Positions 7,905 through 17,554 are shown, counted from the first letter of the stretch. The stretch is 64,000 nucleotides of DNA from an uncultured bacterium (GCA_947428835.1 CANENE010000003.1:1-64000); one strand, 5' to 3'. The notes: generated by a model not told the origin, from the letters alone. Numbers and translations are program-made.

Positions 7905-8831
7905 TTATCCCGATTTAAAATTATATGTGCAAACTTTTTGTTGTTTTTGATTATAACCGTGGGGAGTGATTTCAGTACTTATCCAGTTGAGTTTATTTAA
8001 CATATTTAAAGCAACAAGCCTTCTTTGAGAATTATTATTTTGTGCCATTTTGATCATTAAAAACATATCTTCTTTTTTGTTATAAATAATAACGAAACCG
8101 CCGGCACCTACTTTTGCAAATAAATTACCTTTGCCAAGCTTGATAATTTCGGTGTCAAATCTTTCAAATCCGCCAAAAAGATATGGATGTTTAATTGCGC
8201 AATTAAACAAAATTTCGTGGTTTTTTATAAGATTATTATAGCCAATCAATACATTTTCAAAAGGCAAACCCCAAAGTGGTGTGCCGCAACCATCGTAGGT
8301 TAAAATCTCACTTTTGAAGTTAGTCAGCTCGTTTTGTTTTTTATGAATTAATTTTTGCAAGCGGTGATTTGGATTTGTGTAGTTTTTTAATTCTAAGCTA
8401 AGATATTTGCACATTATAAGCATCATTATGTGCTTTGCGCTGCAGTTATTGTGCAATTTTGTTTTTTTGCCTTTAAAGATCCTTATATCAAGCGGTTTAG
8501 CTTTAGCAAGCTCAAGTGAAGAAATTTTAAGATTATGTTTGGCCATAATTTCTTTTAAATGCTTTATATGCGTGGGGCTTCCTGCGTGAGATGCCATAAA
8601 AAGCGCAATGTCAGATGATTTGAGCTTATAATCACTGATGATATTGTAGTCGCACATTACACTTGCTTGTATTGGTTTTGCAACAGATCGCATAAAACAA
8701 ATATTCTTTGGATGTTTTCCGTAATAACTTTGAATCTTATTATCTTTAAAAATATAATAAGAACCGTAGTATATTTCATCGTCAAATCCACTGCGCGTGG
8801 TTTTTAAAAGTATTTTATGTTCATTATCCAT
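7905..8831 (-). CDS. Asparaginase (type II family, PF06089-like)
   Basis: 308 aa. It has the conserved blocks of the thermolabile/rhizobial-type asparaginase family: FMRSVAKPIQA near residue 47, MASHAGSPTHI near 80, HNNCSAKH near 127, TYDGCGTPLWGLP near 178 and AKVGAGGFV near 238. It hydrolyses asparagine to aspartate and ammonia in the cytosol. No signal peptide is seen. The start ATG lies 5 nt after the upstream gene stop with no clear ribosome site, so translation is probably coupled. Short for the family at the C-terminus, but the core motifs are intact. Confidence 0.85.
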   Translation of the reverse strand: MDNEHKILLKTTRSGFDDEIYYGSYYIFKDNKIQSYYGKHPKNICFMRSVAKPIQASVMCDYNIISDYKLKSSDIALFMASHAGSPTHIKHLKEIMAKHNLKISSLELAKAKPLDIRIFKGKKTKLHNNCSAKHIMMLIMCKYLSLELKNYTNPNHRLQKLIHKKQNELTNFKSEILTYDGCGTPLWGLPFENVLIGYNNLIKNHEILFNCAIKHPYLFGGFERFDTEIIKLGKGNLFAKVGAGGFVIIYNKKEDMFLMIKMAQNNNSQRRLVALNMLNKLNWISTEITPHGYNQKQQKVCTYNFKSG

Positions 8832-8836
8832 ATGCG

Positions 8837-9586
8837 TTATTGGATATTCAATAATTTTTTAAGACGTTTTTTCATTATGATATTTTCATTTTCAAGTCGG
8901 GCAATTTCTCTCTGAAGTCTTATAAATTGCTCATTTTCGCTTCCTGTTTTTGCATAGTCAACAGAAGTTAAAGAGCTAATTGTAGACAATCTTTTCCTTG
9001 CTTCATCTTTTAAAAGAAGAAGACTATCTAATCCTTTATCTGTAATAAAGCCCATTTTGATTAATATACTTGCCATTTTGATATGGCGGCCTTCGTCGTT
9101 CAATTCTTTTTGATATCTTATAGCTTGCTCCAGCTGCTGAACATCAATTTTTCCGATTCTTTTTAAGAATTCGCCTGTTTTGATTTTTCCTGCAACAAAC
9201 ATTGCAATTGCGATTTTTTTGTTTGTTGCATAATTTTCAACTTGCACAAATTCAAGTTCAATAAGCCTTATAAATATTTTTGCAGTATCAGCTAAAGTCC
9301 AATTATTTTTAAGAGTCATTTCAAATATTGTATCGCCTTCAAGACTATCTTGAAGAAACGCATAATATCCTTCAGAAAGACGCATAGATCTTTCTGTAAG
9401 TTCTTGTTTGCCTTTAAAAGTAAGCTTTGGAATCATATATTGGAACAAGTCACTATCTTGCACGAGTTCTTTAAATTCATCTATTTTGGAAGTCAAATCT
9501 TCCATAATTTCTTTTGCAATAACTTGCTTGACCCATATTGGAAGATTTTTTATATTTTGTATAAATAATTCAGATACTTTTTGCAT
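8837..9586 (-). CDS. Unknown helical protein with GspE/PilB N-terminal-like (MshEN-like) segment
   Basis: 249 aa. No close family recognised overall. Residues about 132-190 (KTGEFLKRIGKIDVQQLEQA ... GFITDKGLDSLLLLKDE) resemble the helical N-terminal domain of type II secretion/type IV pilus ATPases (MshEN/GspE-N), but no Walker motifs follow. The C-terminal 35 residues form a coiled coil (LQREIARLENENIIMKKRL). It could be a cyclic-di-GMP or protein-interaction module cut off from its ATPase. GGGAG lies 6 nt before the ATG. Asparaginase follows by 5 nt, an odd partner. Confidence 0.6.
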   Translation of the reverse strand: MQKVSELFIQNIKNLPIWVKQVIAKEIMEDLTSKIDEFKELVQDSDLFQYMIPKLTFKGKQELTERSMRLSEGYYAFLQDSLEGDTIFEMTLKNNWTLADTAKIFIRLIELEFVQVENYATNKKIAIAMFVAGKIKTGEFLKRIGKIDVQQLEQAIRYQKELNDEGRHIKMASILIKMGFITDKGLDSLLLLKDEARKRLSTISSLTSVDYAKTGSENEQFIRLQREIARLENENIIMKKRLKKLLNIQ

Positions 9587-9651
9587 ACTTGCTCCCTTTT
9601 TCTTGTATTATAAAGTATATTTAGGTTTTAATAAATACATTATTTAATTTA

Positions 9652-11172
9652 TTATCTTAGATTTCTATAACTAAAGCAAGCGTATATTATGATACCTATG
9701 ATAACCCACAAAGCAAACATATAAACGCTTGTTGAAAGTTGGTTAAATGAATATATTACAAGTCCTGTGCATGTGATAACTCCTAAAAGAGGAAATAATG
9801 GAACAAACGGGACTTTAAAACTTCTTTTCAAATCAGGTTCTGTTTTTCTTAAGACTATGACTGCTATACAAATTGCAATTAAGGCGGTAAAGGTACCATA
9901 ATTGCATAGTTGTGCAGAAATATTCAAATCCATAAATATACTGCAGACAATAATTACTGCTCCGACTAACCATGTCATAACATGAGGAGTTCTATGTTTT
10001 CTATGGACTGCCCTTAAGACTCGGGGGAGAAATTTGTCTCTGCTCATGGCATATAAAATTCTTGTTGCTGCAAGCTGACAGATCAAAAAAACTGATGCTA
10101 AAGCACAGACAGCTGCAATAGATATAAAACCCGCAAGAAAATCTTTATTTATCATATGAAGTGCCGCTGCAATGGGGGCAGACGGGTTAATTCCGCTTAC
10201 GGGAACTACTCCTGTAAGTACAAGCGCAACAAGGATATATAAAATTGTGCAAAAAGTTAATGTTCCAAGAATTGCAACAGGTATATCTTTTTGGGGATTT
10301 TTTGCTTCTTCTGCCGCTGTTGAAACAGCATCAAAACCAATATAGGCAAAGAAAATGATAAATGTACCCATAAAAATACCATGAACTCCATTTGGTGCAA
10401 ATGTTGTCCACCAATTTCCCATAGTACCAAACCAATTTTCGGGTCTTACATAAAAAGCGCTTACTGCTATAAAAGAAAAAATCATTAAAAGATTTAACCC
10501 AACCATAACGGTTGCAAATCTTGTTGACTCTTTAATGCCTTTAACTAGTATTAGTGTTGCAAATAATGTTAATAATATTACAGGCAAATTTATTGCAAAA
10601 GGAATTTTATCAAATATAAAAGGCATTTGGCTGTGCGGGTCAAGTCCGTAATTTTCACACATATAACATATAGAGCGAACATCTGATCTTAGAAAAAGTG
10701 GAAAGTTAATTATAAAAGAAGGTAAATGCGCTGAAAACCCTTTTAAAAATTGTGTTAAATAGCCACACCACGCACTTGCAACTGTTACATTGCCTATAAC
10801 GTAATTGAGCATTAAGACCCACCCTACAATCCAGGCAAAAAATTCACCAAGAGCTGCATATGTGTAAGTATAAGTGCTTCCTGCAACAGGAATTACGGAT
10901 GCTATTTCGCTATAACATAAAGCAGGAAAAACACAAACTAAAGCTGCAAGAATCATAGAAATTGTAATAGCCGGGCCTGCCCCTATGTTTTCAGCACTTC
11001 CTTGAATGGCAGTTCCTATTATTGTTAAAATTCCGGTTCCAACAACTGCACCTATTCCTATAGTAAACAAATCACAGATATTTAAGGTTTTTTTAAGCGA
11101 CCCTGTTTTTGTTCTTTCAATAAGTTCTTTGGCTGATTTTGTTGTAAAAAGATTTTTTATAATATTTTTCAT
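9652..11172 (-). CDS. APC-family amino acid permease (second of a tandem pair)
   Basis: 506 aa with about 12-14 membrane helices. IGIGAVVGTGIL near residue 38, the Gly-rich first helix of the APC superfamily, and FFAYIGFDAVSTAAEEAKNP near 275 place it in the cationic amino-acid transporter (CAT, YfnA-like) group. It imports amino acids by proton symport; the substrate is not predictable. Its ATG overlaps the stop of the upstream permease (ATGA), so it is translationally coupled. The two are clear paralogs, alike from the N-terminal tail onward. Confidence 0.9.
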   Translation of the reverse strand: MKNIIKNLFTTKSAKELIERTKTGSLKKTLNICDLFTIGIGAVVGTGILTIIGTAIQGSAENIGAGPAITISMILAALVCVFPALCYSEIASVIPVAGSTYTYTYAALGEFFAWIVGWVLMLNYVIGNVTVASAWCGYLTQFLKGFSAHLPSFIINFPLFLRSDVRSICYMCENYGLDPHSQMPFIFDKIPFAINLPVILLTLFATLILVKGIKESTRFATVMVGLNLLMIFSFIAVSAFYVRPENWFGTMGNWWTTFAPNGVHGIFMGTFIIFFAYIGFDAVSTAAEEAKNPQKDIPVAILGTLTFCTILYILVALVLTGVVPVSGINPSAPIAAALHMINKDFLAGFISIAAVCALASVFLICQLAATRILYAMSRDKFLPRVLRAVHRKHRTPHVMTWLVGAVIIVCSIFMDLNISAQLCNYGTFTALIAICIAVIVLRKTEPDLKRSFKVPFVPLFPLLGVITCTGLVIYSFNQLSTSVYMFALWVIIGIIIYACFSYRNLR

Positions 11173-12782
11173 TCGTTGTCTCCAAAGGAAACTTCTTGTG
11201 CATTTTCGGCTTCTCTTTGTTTTTTATAACTATATGTAAAATAGAATACTATTCCAAGTATTACCCAAACAGGGAAAAGCAATCTGGAGGTTTTTAAAAA
11301 TTGCATAGAATAAATCATAAGTCCGCTGCAGCATATTATTCCCATCAAAGGCAAAATTGGTGAAAAAGGGACCTTGAATGGTCTTGGTCTGTTAGGTTCG
11401 GTCTTTCTTAAAATTAAAACTGCAACGCAAACAATAATAAATGAAGCAAAAGTTCCAAAGTTGCAAAGTTCGGCAGCTGTTGAAATATTCAGAAATAAAG
11501 AACCTAAAATACAAATTATACCAACAATTATTGTTAATATGTGAGGTGTTTTATGTTTTGGATGTAGTGTTTGAAGAATATTAGGCAAAAATCCGTCTCT
11601 GCTCATTGCAAAAAGTATTCTTGTTGCGCCAAGCATTAGTACAAGCAGAACTGATGTAAGACCCGTAAGAGCACCTATGGAAATTAAACCTGCAACCCAG
11701 TTTTGGCCTACCATTGTCATAGCAGAAGCGATAGGGGCGTGTACATCAATTTTATCAATAGGAACAACTCCTGTTAAAATCAGTGCAACTAAAACATATA
11801 CAACCGTGCAAGTTGCAAGGGAGCCTATAATTCCTATAGGAAGGTTTTTTTGCGGGTTTTTTGTTTCTTCTGCAGCTGTTGCAATTGCATCAAAACCAAT
11901 ATAGGCAAAGAAAATTATAAATGCGCCCATAAAAATACCGGATAAACCGTTTGGCGCAAAAGTTTCCCACCAAGGACCGCCCGTTCCAATCCAATTTTCA
12001 GGTTTTACATAAAAAGCGCCTGTGATTACAAAAAGAGCAACAACGCCAAGTTTTATTATAACCATCAATCCTGCCATTTTTGTAGATTCTTGCATACCTT
12101 TTATAAGAATTGCAATAATTAATAATGTAATTAAAATGCCCGGAACATTTATGCACAATGGGATTCCCATAAAACTTGGAATAACCGTCGATGGATCAAT
12201 TCCTTGAGAAATTAGTTCTCTTGCAGCTGTTGAATAATCGTGAATTAAATATACCGGCGGGTTTATTATGCAATCGGGCAAGAAGCTAAAACCTCTTAAA
12301 AACTGCATAAAATATCCGCTCCATGCACTTACAACTGCAATGTAGCCTACAATGTATTCAAGCATAAGAACCCAGCCGATAATCCAAGCCATAAACTCGC
12401 CCATTGTTGCATAAGTATATAAATATGCGCTTCCTGCAACAGGTATCATTGAAGCAAATTCACTGTAGCATAGAGCTGAAAATATACAGGCAAGTGAAGC
12501 CAATAACATTGATATAATAAGTCCGGGACCTGCGCCAATTGATTCAGCCGAACCTGCTGCAGCTATACCTACAACGGTAAAAATTCCGCTTCCTATGATT
12601 GCGCCTACACCTAAAATTATTAGATCAAAGCCGTTTAATGTTTTTTTAAGACCACCGTCTTGTGCCTGTTTTATCATACTATCGGGACTTTTTAGCGTAA
12701 AAAGGTGTTTTGTAAAGTTTGAAATTAAATTCAATTCTTTTTTTTCAAATCCTGTGTTTAAATTATTATCTTCGTTATGCAT
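11169..12782 (-). CDS. APC-family amino acid permease (first of a tandem pair)
   Basis: 537 aa, CAT-like. Membrane helix 1 reads ILGVGAIIGSGIF, and helix 6 region FFAYIGFDAIATAAEETKNP matches the family. A 30-residue longer N-terminal tail and a charged C-terminal tail distinguish it from its neighbour. It lies 14 nt after glyQ and overlaps the next permease by 4 nt, so it is probably expressed with the DAHP synthase and glyQ genes. Only a weak purine-rich site precedes the ATG. The tandem duplication suggests related but divided substrate ranges. Confidence 0.9.
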   Translation of the reverse strand: MHNEDNNLNTGFEKKELNLISNFTKHLFTLKSPDSMIKQAQDGGLKKTLNGFDLIILGVGAIIGSGIFTVVGIAAAGSAESIGAGPGLIISMLLASLACIFSALCYSEFASMIPVAGSAYLYTYATMGEFMAWIIGWVLMLEYIVGYIAVVSAWSGYFMQFLRGFSFLPDCIINPPVYLIHDYSTAARELISQGIDPSTVIPSFMGIPLCINVPGILITLLIIAILIKGMQESTKMAGLMVIIKLGVVALFVITGAFYVKPENWIGTGGPWWETFAPNGLSGIFMGAFIIFFAYIGFDAIATAAEETKNPQKNLPIGIIGSLATCTVVYVLVALILTGVVPIDKIDVHAPIASAMTMVGQNWVAGLISIGALTGLTSVLLVLMLGATRILFAMSRDGFLPNILQTLHPKHKTPHILTIIVGIICILGSLFLNISTAAELCNFGTFASFIIVCVAVLILRKTEPNRPRPFKVPFSPILPLMGIICCSGLMIYSMQFLKTSRLLFPVWVILGIVFYFTYSYKKQREAENAQEVSFGDNE

Positions 12783-12796
12783 ACTTTTCTTTCTGC

Positions 12797-13672
12797 TTAT
12801 TTTTTAATTAGGGGATAACCTAATTTTTCTCTTTGTTCTACATATAATTTTGCAACTCCTGAGGCAAGAGTTCTTACTCTGTTTATAAAATTTACTCTTT
12901 CGTCTTTGCTTATAACGCCTCTTGCATCAAGCAGGTTGAATGTGTGGGAACATTTTAAGACCCAATCATAAGCAGGCAGTACTATGCCGTTTTCCATACA
13001 GCTTTTTGCCTCATCTGATGCTATATCAAATAATTTGAACAATCTGTCTGCATCTGAGATTTCAAAGTTGTATTTTGATTGTTCAATTTCGTTTTGAAGA
13101 TAGATATCGCCATACTTTAAATCATTGTTCCATTTGATGTCAAATACACTGTCAACATTTTGAAGATACATTGCAATTCTTTCTAAGCCATATGTAATTT
13201 CAAGTACAACAGGTTTTACTTCTATGCCTCCGACTTGCTGGAAATATGTAAATTGTGTAATTTCCATCCCATCAAGCCATACTTCCCAGCCTACACCTGC
13301 AGCCCCCAAGGTTGGGGATTCCCAATTATCTTCTACAAATCTTACATCGTGCTTGTTTAAATCAATTCCCATTGCTGAAAGTGAATTTAAATATAGTCCT
13401 TGTGCGTCATCAGGAGAAGGCTTCAGTATTACCTGATATTGAAAATAATGTCCAAGACGATTTGGGTTTTCGCCGTATCTGGCATCTGTCGGGCGCCTGC
13501 AAGGTTCAGGCATTGCAGTGTTGAATGGTTCGGGCCCCAGTGCTCTTAAAAAGGTTGCAGGATTCATAGTGCTTGCACCTTTTTCTATGTCGTATGGTTG
13601 CGCAATAACGCAGCCCATATCAGACCAGTATTTAGATAAATTTAAAATTAATTCTTGAAATGTAAGTGCCAT
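12797..13672 (-). CDS. glyQ: Glycyl-tRNA synthetase alpha subunit
   Basis: 291 aa, the standard alpha-chain length. It opens with [19 protein letters not shown] and has the diagnostic [37 protein letters not shown] and [21 protein letters not shown] blocks of the bacterial alpha2beta2 enzyme. It carries the aminoacylation active site; the beta subunit gene (glyS), normally adjacent, is not in this window and must lie elsewhere. AAGGAAAA precedes the ATG. It sits 15 nt downstream of the DAHP synthase gene and upstream of amino-acid permeases. No T-box leader is visible. Confidence 0.95.
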   Translation of the reverse strand: MALTFQELILNLSKYWSDMGCVIAQPYDIEKGASTMNPATFLRALGPEPFNTAMPEPCRRPTDARYGENPNRLGHYFQYQVILKPSPDDAQGLYLNSLSAMGIDLNKHDVRFVEDNWESPTLGAAGVGWEVWLDGMEITQFTYFQQVGGIEVKPVVLEITYGLERIAMYLQNVDSVFDIKWNNDLKYGDIYLQNEIEQSKYNFEISDADRLFKLFDIASDEAKSCMENGIVLPAYDWVLKCSHTFNLLDARGVISKDERVNFINRVRTLASGVAKLYVEQREKLGYPLIKK

Positions 13673-13687
13673 TTTATTTTCCTTAGA

Positions 13688-14725
13688 CTACTTGTTGTTT
13701 TTATTATCGTAATCAATTCTTCCGATAAGTTTATTAAATGCTTTTGCAGTTTCTTTAAATTGTTCTATATTTAGGCTTTGCGCGCCGTCGCAAAGAGCAT
13801 TGTCCGGATCATGGTGAACCTCGAACATTAATCCGTGAGCTCCTGAAATTAAAGCTGCTTTTCCCATAGGCTCAATTAAAAATCTTTTTCCTGTTGCATG
13901 AGATGGGTCAACAATAATTGGAAGATGCGAGTATTTCCTTATAATAGGAACAGCTGAAATATCAAGAACATTTCTTGTAAATTGGTTGTCAAAACCTTTT
14001 ACGCCTCGTTCGCAAAGAATTACATTCGGGTTGCCATTAGATACAACATATTCTGCAGCAAGCAAAAATTCTTTAATAGTTGCCGCAGGTCCTCTTTTAA
14101 TCATAATTGGTTTTTTAATTCTTCCAAGAGCTTTTAAAAGTTTGAAATTTTGCATATTTCTGGCGCCTACCTGTAATACATCTGCGTATTTACAAAGAAG
14201 AGCAATATCCATAGTATCCATAACTTCTGTTACTACTAAAAGTCCTGTTTTTTCTCTTGCCTGCGCAAGATATTGGAGCCCCTTTTCTTCTAACCCCTGA
14301 AAATCATAAGGACTTGTTCTGGGTTTAAAAGCACCGCCTCTTAAAAACTGGCAGCCCATTTCTTTTGCAGCTGTTGCAACCTTTAAAAGTCCTTCAAAAT
14401 CCTTTTCAACAGAACATGGTCCAACCATCAAAACAGGCCTTTCCAAGCCGCCTACTTTAACACCGTTTGGAAAAGAAATAACGGTATCTTCAGGATGTGC
14501 TGCGCGTGAAACCAATTTGTATGGTTCTTGTATTTTTTTAACTTCATAGACACCGTCCATAGCAGCTATACTTTCAGCATTTAATTGTGTTTTGTCTCCT
14601 AAAACGGCAACAACATCCAAAACCGTACCATTGTTAATTTGTGCCTTTAAGCCTCTGTTTTCAATATATTTTACAACTCTATCTAATTGTTCACGAGTTG
14701 AATTGTGCTCCATTACAATAATCAT
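13688..14725 (-). CDS. aroF: 3-deoxy-7-phosphoheptulonate (DAHP) synthase, AroA-beta type with N-terminal regulatory domain
   Basis: 345 aa. Residues 1-70 are the ferredoxin-like (ACT-like) N-terminal domain known from Thermotoga DAHP synthase; the rest is the KDO8P-type barrel with VGPCSVEKD near 102, LRGGAFKPRTSPYDFQG near 128, KRGPAATIKEF near 212 and IVDPSHATGKR near 270. It makes the first shikimate-pathway intermediate from PEP and erythrose-4-phosphate. The N-terminal domain suggests feedback by Tyr/Phe. AAGGA sits just 3 nt before ATG 14725; an in-frame ATG at 14713 is a possible alternative. Confidence 0.93.
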   Translation of the reverse strand: MIIVMEHNSTREQLDRVVKYIENRGLKAQINNGTVLDVVAVLGDKTQLNAESIAAMDGVYEVKKIQEPYKLVSRAAHPEDTVISFPNGVKVGGLERPVLMVGPCSVEKDFEGLLKVATAAKEMGCQFLRGGAFKPRTSPYDFQGLEEKGLQYLAQAREKTGLLVVTEVMDTMDIALLCKYADVLQVGARNMQNFKLLKALGRIKKPIMIKRGPAATIKEFLLAAEYVVSNGNPNVILCERGVKGFDNQFTRNVLDISAVPIIRKYSHLPIIVDPSHATGKRFLIEPMGKAALISGAHGLMFEVHHDPDNALCDGAQSLNIEQFKETAKAFNKLIGRIDYDNKNNK

Positions 14726-14833
14726 ATGTCCTTACTCTCCGATATTCTTAATTTTTGCATTAACCATTCAAACATAAAAAAAGTTTTATGTATATGGGTT
14801 ATTAAGAAATGTTTTTATGCTAAGATTGTGCTT

Positions 14834-15316
14834 ATGAAATCTTTTGTAAAAATATATACAGATGGCGCCTGTGCAAATAATCCCGGAAAAGGGGGCTTTG
14901 GAGTGGTGCTTTTATATGAAGACAATAGTGGAAAAATTTATAAAAAAGAATTTTCAAAAGGCTTTGAAATGACAACAAATAACAGAATGGAACTGATGGC
15001 TGTAGTTTATGCCCTAAATTTACTAAAAAAGCCTTGTGATATTGAATTATACAGTGATTCTAAATATGTAGTTGATGCAATCAATCAAAATTGGCTCAAA
15101 GGCTGGATAGATAGAAATTGGAAACTTGGCACCAAAAATCCTGTTAAAAATATTGATTTATGGAAAGAATTTTTAAATGCCAAAAAGACCCATGATATAA
15201 AATTTATTTGGGTTAAAGGGCATAATGACAACAAATATAATGAACTTTGTGATAAGCTTGCAGTTGAAGCAAGAAATTCTTCAAACCTGGAAATTGATGC
15301 AGGTTTCGCTCATTAA
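14834..15316 (+). CDS. rnhA: Ribonuclease HI
   Basis: 160 aa. The four carboxylates of RNase HI are visible: D10 (IYTDGACANNPG), E53 (NNRMEL), D75 (LYSDSKYV) and D140 (NELCDKLA), plus H130 in VKGH. It degrades RNA in RNA-DNA hybrids in the cytosol. ATG 14834 gives the expected N-terminus; the frame is open 43 codons further upstream but without family similarity. An extended -10 (TGCTAAGAT) ends 7 nt before this ATG, so the message is probably leaderless. Its stop overlaps the stop of the convergent 15313-15711 gene. Confidence 0.95.
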   Translation: MKSFVKIYTDGACANNPGKGGFGVVLLYEDNSGKIYKKEFSKGFEMTTNNRMELMAVVYALNLLKKPCDIELYSDSKYVVDAINQNWLKGWIDRNWKLGTKNPVKNIDLWKEFLNAKKTHDIKFIWVKGHNDNKYNELCDKLAVEARNSSNLEIDAGFAH

Positions 15317-15711
15317 GAATCTTTTTTCTTGAATTTTTTAAAGAAATTTGAAATATTTTCTTTTATTTTTGTCGTATATTTTACTTTTTCACCTTTTTTA
15401 AAGAAAGGTATTTTTTCTTTTATGGTGTTCATAAGTTTTTGTATTTTTTCACCTTTGATTATTTTTCTGCCTGCAAGAAGAAGTCCAATACTGCCGATAA
15501 TACCTCCAATTGCGCCAATAATAAGTTTTGTATCTTTTTTCTTTTCTTCTTTGATTTTAGTATACATGTCCGCATTTAGAATATATTTATTTCTTATATT
15601 ACTTGTATTTAAATTCAAGCCCATCCGTTGTGCTTTGCGCGAGTAGAATTCGCCGGGCACTCTATCTTGACGGTATTCGTTATATGGTGAATTGTAAACT
15701 CCTTCGAACAT
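15313..15711 (-). CDS. Hypothetical one-membrane-segment protein
   Basis: 132 aa. The N-terminal 55 residues are polar; residues about 63-82 (LIIGAIGGIIGSIGLLLAG) form a glycine-rich membrane segment; the C-terminal 50 residues are very Lys-rich (about 40 percent Lys). I recognise no family. No good ribosome site precedes the ATG, and a weak TACTTT hexamer lies 8 nt upstream. The 3' end overlaps rnhA by 4 nt in convergent orientation. Likely a lineage-specific membrane protein. Confidence 0.6.
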   Translation of the reverse strand: MFEGVYNSPYNEYRQDRVPGEFYSRKAQRMGLNLNTSNIRNKYILNADMYTKIKEEKKKDTKLIIGAIGGIIGSIGLLLAGRKIIKGEKIQKLMNTIKEKIPFFKKGEKVKYTTKIKENISNFFKKFKKKDS

Positions 15712-15787
15712 ATATAAATAAAGTATTTTTCTTCTAAAAAATTGCCTTTTTTCTAAAAATTTTTTTAAATTTTAAAAATAATTTTCC

Positions 15788-15816
15788 TTGCTTTTTGTTA
15801 AAGTTATTTAGATAAT
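15788..15816 (+). promoter_or_regulatory. Leaderless-type promoter of rimO
   Basis: TTGCTT (15788-15793), 17 nt, GATAAT (15811-15816). Transcription would begin at about 15823, exactly at the second ATG of the gene. Confidence 0.55.
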
Positions 15817-15822
15817 ATGTCT

Positions 15823-17127
15823 ATGAAAAAAGAAACCATTGGAATTTTACAGTTTGGCTGTGCAAAAAATCTTATAGATATAGAACTCACGCTTGGTCTG
15901 CTTGTTAAAAACGGCTATAAGTATTCTCTTGACGTTGAAGATAAAAATATCAAAACCGTTATAATTAATACTTGTTCATTCATATCAGATGCCGAAAAAG
16001 AATCTGTCAGTGCAATCATTGATATGATAAATAAGGGTAAAAGAGTAATTTTAACAGGCTGCCTTGTTCAAAAGCATAAAGAGGAGCTTGCCAAACTTCT
16101 TCCCGAAGTTGAAGGGTTTATCGGCACTTCTTCTTATGACAAAATTATTGAGGCAATTGAAAACAAAAATTATTATTGTGTAGATGAGGCACCTGATTAT
16201 TGCTATAGAGAAGATATCAAACGCGAACAGATCACTGTTGGAGCTTCTTCTTACTTAAAAATAGCAGAAGGATGCTATTATAACTGCGGATATTGCGTAA
16301 TTCCAAAGCTTCGCGGCAGGTATAAATCAAGAAAAATAGAAGATATTGTAAGAGAAGCAAATGAGCTTGCGGATAAAGGGGTTGCTGAAATTATCCTTAT
16401 TGCACAGGATACAACCAGCTATGGTCTTGATATATACAAAAAACCAATGCTTGCAGAGCTTTTAAAAAAACTTAATAAAATAGAAAAACTAAGCTGGATT
16501 CGGCTAATGTATGCGTATCCGATGAATTTCACCGATGAGCTTATAGATGCTATAAATGATTTAGACAAAGTTGTAAAATATGTTGATATTCCGCTTCAAC
16601 ATAGCAATATAGAAGTTTTGAAAAGAATGAACCGTCCTGCTTTTGATTATACAAAACTTATTACAAAAATTAGAAAAAGAATTAAAAATGTCACAGTTCG
16701 CTCAACTTTTATTGTTGGCTATCCTATGGAAACGGAAGATGAATTCCAAGATTTGTGTACTTTTGTTAAAAAAATGCGCTTTGACAGACTTGGTGTTTTT
16801 GCATATTCAAGAGAAAAAAATACATATTCATATGGCCTAAAGCCCCAAATAAAGGCAGGTGTAAAAAATAAAAGAAAAAATACGATAATGAAATTACAAA
16901 AGCAAATTTCTTTCGAAATAAATTCCTACTTGATTGGAAAAAAAATTCCTTGTATAATTGAGTATATCGAGCCTGATAATTTAATAGTAGCTAGAAGTTA
17001 TCGTGACGCTCCCGAAATTGACGGACTTGTCTACATCAAAACAGATGAATATGTCAACCCCGGCGATATAGTGGATGTCACAATTACAAAAGTTAATTGT
17101 TATGATTTATGGGGCACACTTGTTTAG
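15823..17127 (+). CDS. rimO: Ribosomal protein S12 methylthiotransferase
   Basis: 434 aa. It has the three-domain methylthiotransferase layout: an N-terminal UPF0004 domain (FGCAKNLIDIE, INTCSFI, LTGCLVQ give the three cluster cysteines), a radical-SAM core with CYYNCGYC and the substrate-channel motif VDIPLQHSN, and a C-terminal TRAM domain. CSFISDAEKES and the RimO-like TRAM point to RimO rather than MiaB. It methylthiolates Asp-88 of S12. I prefer ATG 15823 over 15817 because the -10 GATAAT abuts 15817. The MerR gene follows by 29 nt. Confidence 0.92.
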   Translation: MKKETIGILQFGCAKNLIDIELTLGLLVKNGYKYSLDVEDKNIKTVIINTCSFISDAEKESVSAIIDMINKGKRVILTGCLVQKHKEELAKLLPEVEGFIGTSSYDKIIEAIENKNYYCVDEAPDYCYREDIKREQITVGASSYLKIAEGCYYNCGYCVIPKLRGRYKSRKIEDIVREANELADKGVAEIILIAQDTTSYGLDIYKKPMLAELLKKLNKIEKLSWIRLMYAYPMNFTDELIDAINDLDKVVKYVDIPLQHSNIEVLKRMNRPAFDYTKLITKIRKRIKNVTVRSTFIVGYPMETEDEFQDLCTFVKKMRFDRLGVFAYSREKNTYSYGLKPQIKAGVKNKRKNTIMKLQKQISFEINSYLIGKKIPCIIEYIEPDNLIVARSYRDAPEIDGLVYIKTDEYVNPGDIVDVTITKVNCYDLWGTLV

Positions 17128-17156
17128 TCACCCAAGCCGTTGTTCTGGAGATTAAG

Positions 17157-17552
17157 ATGAAAAAAGATGATAATGATATGCTATTAAAGCCAAATTTACC
17201 TTTACTACCGATAAGCTGTGTTGCTTCATCTATTGGTGTACATCCCCGTACATTGAGAATATATGATAAATGCGGTATATTGTCGCCAAAGCGTACCAAT
17301 AAAGACAGGCGCGTATATAGTCTCAATGATGTTGAAAGAGCAAAAGCAATTTTGTATCTCACTCGTAACCTGGCAATGAATATTGCCGGAGTGAAGATGA
17401 TAATCTCTGCTTTGGAAGTTGCAAAAGTTAAGCCTAAAGACTATATAAAATATATTGAAAAAGTTGCAAAAAATGCAAAATTTGACATTGAAATCCAAAA
17501 AAGCAATATAGAAAAAACTGCTAAAAGAGGCAGAAAACCGGCAAGTAAGTAA
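17157..17552 (+). CDS. MerR-family regulator (HspR-like)
   Basis: 131 aa. Residues about 15-85 form a MerR winged HTH (ISCVASSIGVHPRTLRIYDK, then KRTNKDRRVYSLNDVER). The pattern in which the recognition segment reads VHPRTLRIYDKCGIL resembles HspR regulators of chaperone genes. The C-terminal part is basic and ends in a KRGRKPASK tail that may contact DNA. No metal-binding cysteines typical of MerR/CueR are seen. The start follows GGAG by 5 nt; the frame is open into rimO but with no similarity. Gap to the convergent flavoprotein is 2 nt. Confidence 0.82.
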   Translation: MKKDDNDMLLKPNLPLLPISCVASSIGVHPRTLRIYDKCGILSPKRTNKDRRVYSLNDVERAKAILYLTRNLAMNIAGVKMIISALEVAKVKPKDYIKYIEKVAKNAKFDIEIQKSNIEKTAKRGRKPASK

Positions 17553-17554
17553 TA

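Noticed and set aside
12783-12796. T-box or other leader riboswitch for glyQ/permeases
   Set aside because: Intergenic gaps are only 14-15 nt, too short, and nothing T-box-like precedes the DAHP synthase gene.
14705-14833. N-terminal extension of RNase HI
   Set aside because: The extra 43 residues are unlike any RNase H; the promoter ends 7 nt before ATG 14834.
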